A DNA stretch of 64,000 nucleotides from Ilex aquifolium (Eukaryota > Streptophyta > Magnoliopsida > Aquifoliales > Aquifoliaceae): contig OX637393.1 of assembly GCA_951799425.1 (NCBI GenBank), forward strand, positions 4,116,001 to 4,180,000. Reading direction: 5' to 3'. The notes under the pieces were generated by a model that did no database searches, was not told the origin of the DNA, and saw nothing but the letters and a program-made list of their open reading frames with translations. Position numbers and translations under genes: made by a program. Positions 58,327 through 64,000 of this stretch are shown here, piece by piece (positions within the stretch are counted from its first letter, which is position 1; every line of letters begins with the position of its first letter).

Positions 58327-60442
58327 GAGCTTTTACCCCAACTCATGGGTTATAAAAAAATATACCCAAAAGAGGGTTGTTTTCAAAGTATTTCTCAAAC
58401 CCAAGCACTTTTAAAAAAGTCATTTGGAATGACCTTTTTTAGACCAAAAAACGTTAGTTGAAATAACGTTTTTAGGCAAAAACGTCAAATCAACAGATTT
58501 TTTTGTTACAAGATAAAAGCCATATAACACAACTAAAAACGTCAATTGGACTGACGTTTTTAGTGGAGGGGGTGTGGTTGGACATAAAAGGGAGTGGTCT
58601 GATACATGGACAAGAAGCTGACCCACATATTGACCGGTAATAGTATTTTGTTTTGGAGGAATGACACTTTAGAAGCTAAAAGTATTTTAGATTCTCAATT
58701 CATACCCTAAAAAATTAACATTCTCAAATAGCCCCTTGAATCACATAAAAAGTTATAAATGTACTACATTCTGATAGAATTGAGTATGAAATAATGTACA
58801 AATAATTGAGCATAAACATGGAAATTAAACATGATGATTTCACACAAAATTATCAGAAAAAGAAACATATTTGTTGTTTTGAATCACATTATGAACTTTT
58901 TATTAGATTAATGCTACACTCTAAAAGATGTCAATAGAAGATCTAAATATATTTCAGGTACAAAGTCTCATTTGCCCTTTTGTTTTTCCATAGACCTATG
59001 GCTTATTACTCAGTACTAGACTTACTACCTACTACATCGCAGGGTTGGTGGCAATCATCAGCCAAAAACTGATCAGTTGATCTGCAAAACACCCATGTAG
59101 GAGAGGAGGGAGAGACAGAGAGAGATAAGGGAGAGAGAAAGGTTTGGCTGTTGTTTATACTGTTGCTATCGAGCACTAAACTTGCTTAGCATTTAATTAG
59201 GTTAGTTATCAAGAGATTTTCGATTTATATTAGATTCGGTAAAGGAAGAAGCTTAGAAGGGTTCTTTGATGGCAAGAAATTTGGAAATTTTGGTTTAAAT
59301 TGGTTTAGCTTGGAGTTGAAGAAGGGAGGTTGACAAAAAAAGACAGGAGAGTGGAAGAAATAAAAAAAATAATATTGAGAAGATGGTGTAGTTTGGTGTT
59401 GCTTAAGGAATTGGAAGATTGAAAACTTCGACGCCACAACGTTTCCAAAGTGGAGAATGTCTCTATGTGCCTATATGTGTGTGTATATGAAGTTGACTGC
59501 GTGTGTTACTGTTTATGATATTTATGCTTAAATCACAATGACAACCCTTATTGTTTATGCTATTTTCACTACACCCTTTCCTATTTATGGAATTATATTG
59601 CACATCTTAGGATGTGATATCTTGTAACGGATTCCCCCTTCAATCAGGATATTTTACCCTTACGTGAAAAAAAAAAACTATTATTTGACCGTTATGCTTT
59701 TGTTGTTTTAGTCAAAATTGAGCTATCATCAATACAAAATGATAATAAAGGTTAGTAGATTTTTTTTTTCTTAATTTGGCAGACAAATATTTTGATAGAT
59801 TTTTGGGAAAATGTTTAGAAGATTCTTTTTGGTAAATATATTTTATGAATCGAATAAAGAAGTAAACTTTGGAACTTATAAACTTTATTTTTTGGCAATT
59901 GATAGATCGACAATCCAATTTTGTCTATAAGAGCAAAACTTTGACTGATTGACTCTAGATCTAACTAGACAACTTTGTCTATAAGAGAAAAAGAATATGT
60001 TACAATACTGATTTTCTTACTTGAGGGCTAAATGGGTGGTTCAAGTCATTAAATTTGATTAAATCTGACACAATGGAGAATCTGTGATTAAGAGGTCTAT
60101 TGTAATTCCTAAAAACAAGAGGGGATGCACTGAAAATGTCAAAAAGTAAAAGGGATGTGGTTGTAATTAGACCACCCCCTTTTTATGTCCAACCACACCC
60201 CTCCACTAAAAAGTCAGATGGACCAACGTTTTTAGGTGTGTTACATGACTTTTATCCTGCAACAAAAAACGTCAGTTGGTTTGACCTTTTTGCCTAAAAA
60301 CGTTACTCTTACTAACGTCTTTTGGTCTAAAAACGGCATTCCAAATGACGTTTTTAAAAGTGTCTGAATTTGAAAAATACTTTGAAAACAACCCTCTACT
60401 GAGTATATTTTTGTACAACCCCATGGGTTGGGATAAAAGCTC
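58327..60442. mobile_element. Non-autonomous long-TIR element in copy K exon 1
   Basis: Counterpart of 37757-39872, including both TIRs and the 70-codon minus-strand frame (59225-59437). Confidence 0.7.
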
Positions 60443-60476
60443 GTTTTGTGCTTATGTTGGTGGCTTTGGGTGACAA

Positions 60477-63050
60477 TGTGAGATCCCAAATTTTTAGAAG
60501 TAGTTTAAGCATAATTATGTGGGCTAAATTGTAATTGTGTGAAATTATTAAAGGGTTAATTAAATTAAATTTTTCATAGCCATGATGTATGTGAACATAC
60601 ATTGGGTAGGTGGACCCCGTTAGTGAGGTATGACTGAGACCTATGTATAGAATTTCATGTATGGAAAAGTAGTGGGTTGATTTTGAAATCATTTAAAGAC
60701 TTGGGAGGAGGCAAGCGTAAATAACCAATTAAAATGGAACACCTTTACAGGTGTTGGCAAAAAAAAAAAAAAAAAGAGAAGAAAAAGTGAGTTATCTTAT
60801 GTCAGGTGGGTGTGTGCATGCATGCCGTGTGTGTGTGCATGCCATGTGTGGGTGTGTGTGTTTTATGGTGTGAAGTGTGTGTTTAAAATATAAAAAAAAC
60901 AGTGTGTGTCTGTTTGCTTTGGGGAGAAACGGTGAGAAAGGGAAGGCGAGCAAGGGAGGAAGAAAGGAAAAAAAAAAAAAAACAACAACAACAAAGGCCA
61001 AGACTTCCTTTACACTTAGAAGTCTCGGCAAAGAGAGGAAGACAAGGTTTTGGCTTGGAGAAGAAAGAAGGGAAGAAGAAGAAGAAAAAGAAAGGGTTGG
61101 AAAGAATTCAATGTGAGAAAATTTGGGGGTTTGGATATGGATCCCCATTTAAGGTAAGAAATAGCATGTCTTTTGTTACATTTCCATAGCTATATGGGAA
61201 TAAATTAAATGCAAAAATAATTTTTTAGCTATGCATTTCATAGGATTAAACAATAATAGTGTACGAGTGATTTTAATTCACTGAAGTGTTGAATTGTTAT
61301 TTATGTCGTCAAAGATTTCAATGGAATTCTTGTAAAAAGAAATATTATTGGATAATCTCTAAAATTAATGAATTTTATGTTATAGGAAAATTTGGGCCGA
61401 GTAGATTATTTTATTTGGTAAATTTACCCGGTTGAATAGGTTGTTATACTCCAGGCGAGTTGATTATTTTAAGTAGATTATTTCAATTGGTTCGAGTTGA
61501 TTATTTTAATTAGTTCGAGTTGATTATTTTAATTGAGATTTTAAGGCAATTATCAAGGATTCGTAGAGCATATTATGATTTATTTCTAGTTAGGAAATTA
61601 CTCTATAATAGTGAAGTTAGCCTCTGTATATAATTAACGTGGAAATAATTTAAATACTAAAAATATTAATAGCGATCCACTCGAGCTTAGGAAAGAGATT
61701 GATCGGGTCTTATAACATATAAATTATGTTGGAGTAAGTGTGATTATGCACATATAAATTAAGTATTGAGGACATTAACGGATTCATGGAGAATGCTTGA
61801 ATGCAATTATAATTATATGTGTGGTAGGGTCAGAAATATCTACATCAAGGAACGTCTCGCTAAAGGACCCGGCAAAGGGAATCGACATCGATGTAGATTT
61901 TTACTCGAGGTAGGTGCACTACCCTACATCTTTTATTTGATAAATATTTAAGTTTGGTTTAAATGTTTTTGAGATGATTTTTGTTTAGATTTAACAGCTT
62001 AGTGATGTGATAATGTTGTTCAATGGAAATTGACTAAACGACGAAGTAATTCTTTTTGGCTTGGGTTGATTGTGTAATGGAATATGTGCATACGACACGA
62101 GTTGACTGTCTAGGTGGTTAACTTACTTCTGTCTGAACGTGATTCATCCTTACTACGAGATAGACATTATGAAAAATAATTGTTGGATACAAGTTGTCTT
62201 CGTGACAGGAACTAAGTGTTCGATTTTGAGTTGTCTACGTGACAGAAACTAAGTGTTCGATTTCGAGTGGTCTTCGTGACAGGAACTAAGTGTTTGATTT
62301 CGAATTGTCTACGTGACAGGAACTAAGTATTCGATTTTGAGTTGTCTTCGTGATAGGAACTAAGTGTTCGATTTTGTGTTGTCTACATGGCAGGAAGAAA
62401 TAAAATGACTATAAGTCATCCAAAATGATGTGAACTAAATGTTTGGTATGGATCATCTATGTGATGGAAATTAGCGATGTGCTTCGAATTGTCCACGTGA
62501 CGGAATATTAGTTATGTGTTTCGAGTCGTCTAAGTGACGAGAATTTTTATGGTGTGTGGCTTGAATTCCTTGTGTAATCGGGGGTGTGTGCGTCCAGAGG
62601 TATTCGTTGTGCAGCTTAATTTAATTATATTGAAGTAATGATTTGTGCAGTATATTTTGTCTGTGTGGTATATACAAGTTATGTCTATGTGAAGTACACG
62701 AACAACGTGTATGTGGTGAAGTGTAATTTGAAAGTTGATAACTATTGTTTTGTTAAGGTTGTTCCTAAATTAACATAGTTTTTTTTTCCCTGTTGTGCTC
62801 ATGATTAATGATCACATCTTTGCTCTCACTATTGATATTAATGACTTTTCAGGAAAAATCGTAAAGATGCGAGGAGTTTACAGCCAAGTCTAGAGGGTTG
62901 AATGGGATGTCGTCGTGGGGTGGGGCCTTGTTTAAAGTTAAATTTTATGTGCTTCTATTTATGTATAGAAAAGTGGTAGGGATTTATGGTTGTTGTCGAG
63001 TTCTCTTTAGCGTTTGAGACAAATAGTGTACCCCGGGTTGGGGTGTTATA
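60477..63050 (+). mobile_element. Solo LTR, 2,574 bp, with 5-bp target duplication (copy 3)
   Basis: Same ends (TGTGAGATCCC ... GTGTTATA) and the same GACAA duplications (60472-60476 and 63051-63055) as copy 2. It has the same 113-bp internal loss relative to 21189-21958. Confidence 0.9.
62194..62415. repeat. Six tandem 37-bp repeats in the solo LTR (copy 3)
   Basis: Counterpart of 41624-41845; no unit-number change was noticed. Confidence 0.9.
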
Positions 63051-64000
63051 GACAAAGTGACTACATTTCTATGATTTTGTTCTCTTCATGTTTTGAAACA
63101 CTGCTACTAGTTACTTTCATTAATTAGGGTTGAACATGTTTTGTGCAGCTCGATTGAGGAATTTAGAGCATTGATTTTAGGAGTGGAATTATACACGAAC
63201 CTTGTTTTGCTAGTGATTGTTTGGTGTTGAGAATCCCTTATGTTCTTAATTAAGTTTAGATTATGGAAAACATTCATATATGTAATGCAAGATTTCCCGT
63301 TCTACCATTGTTCAAAGTGTTGGCCGATTTTGATATGATTTCACCGAGTTCTTTCTGACTCGAAATCTTTCATCCCGAGATTGATAAATGTTCCATGTAA
63401 ACTACGTGTCACACTCGACTCCAGATTAACTCAGACACAATTGAGTCGTCTGAGCCATCACTCTGCGATGTCATAATACCATTATCGTGACCTCATTATC
63501 TCCTCATGCCCAATTTTTTCTAGCATTTCGTGTGTAACGTTTGGTGTCAGAACTTTGAGGCATGCCTCGTAGTCTAGTGGAGCTCTTTGAGATAAAACTC
63601 TATACCAACCTATAATGACCTTGTTCATGCAAGCGAAGAACTTATTGAACCTCTTCTACAGCTTTGCATTTGCAGAGCCGTTTCCCATGTTAGCCATAGC
63701 ATCAAATTGGATAGAACAAGGCCTTCTACCACAATTAATATAGAATGAACGAGTTGACTCTTAGTCTATAAACAAGAGGGCTTGTCCAAATCAGTTTTAG
63801 AGATGGACCGATATGAATCTGACTAAACATGATATTAACCCCCTACAAACGGGCGTATACACAGCACTAACAGGTATGACATGTAGAATGCAGTGTTGTT
63901 TCGAGTTTGCAGGCAATCAAGATACTGAAGAGTACGACTACAATGTATTAACTGTTCTTTGCACTGTCGATTTATTACATATATAAGAACTGCATTGCAT
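62390..64000. repeat. Tandem segmental unit IV, start only
   Basis: Corresponds to 41820-43430. Every line I compared was identical to unit III. It includes the end of the solo LTR, the intergenic module (about 63310-63570) and the 3' flank of the next D/H-type protease, whose stop would be expected about 96 bp past the window end. Confidence 0.9.
63310..63570. repeat. Cluster intergenic module, copy 6
   Basis: Counterpart of 42740-43000. Confidence 0.85.

Larger units (their letters stand above)
41820..62389. repeat. Tandem segmental unit III
   Basis: A 20,570-bp unit, nearly identical to unit II, with protease copies H, I, J and K. From 29590 onward the offset to unit II is a constant 20,570-20,572 bp. 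Confidence 0.92.

Noticed and set aside
21189..62389. The tandem units as an assembly artefact
   Set aside because: Units II and III differ by many substitutions and several indels, including different lesions in the same gene copies, so they are not one sequence entered twice; units III and IV remain harder to tell apart.
1..64000. tRNA, rRNA or other structured RNA genes
   Set aside because: None could be recognised by eye on either strand; a covariance-model scan would be decisive.

Overview
This window is nuclear DNA from a flowering plant, probably a eudicot. The evidence is a cluster of two-exon papain-family cysteine proteases of the senescence-associated SAG39/SAG12 type with GT-AG introns, set in AT-rich DNA. 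Around them lie an Athila-like Ty3/gypsy pol, a solo LTR, MULE, hAT and CACTA pieces, LINE tails and MITEs. I cannot name the species.

Layout. 1-2127 is intergenic. 2128-4150 is a hAT element cut off inside its transposase. 4240-12937 is an older cluster segment holding protease copies A, B and C, all on the minus strand and all dead. 12938-21188 is a 5'-truncated Athila-like retrotransposon with a complete-looking 3' LTR. It appears nested in a solo LTR whose right part resumes at 21189. Between its pol gene and 3' LTR is an ORF (17312-17737) that looks like a plant-virus nucleic-acid-binding protein. From 21189 to the window end runs a tandem array with a period of about 20.57 kb: unit II (21189-41819; copies D, E, F, G), unit III (41820-62389; copies H, I, J, K) and the start of unit IV (62390-64000). 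Each unit carries the same insertions in the same places: a 1,026-bp MULE-like MITE with a 9-bp target duplication, two LINE tails, a CACTA end, a MITE plus LINE patch, a 2.1-kb long-TIR element inside a protease exon, and a 2,574-bp solo LTR.

Of eleven protease copies only D, H and J have both exons open, good splice sites and the catalytic Cys/His/Asn set. Each predicts a 342-residue secreted preproenzyme. The other eight carry stops, frameshifts, a lost splice acceptor or a transposon-disrupted exon. This is a family evolving by repeated duplication and decay, on at least two scales: an older gene-plus-flank duplication and the recent 20.57-kb one. No multi-gene pathway is encoded here; the live products would be related papain-like proteases for the secretory or vacuolar route. 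The most unusual element is the virus-like ORF inside the retrotransposon.
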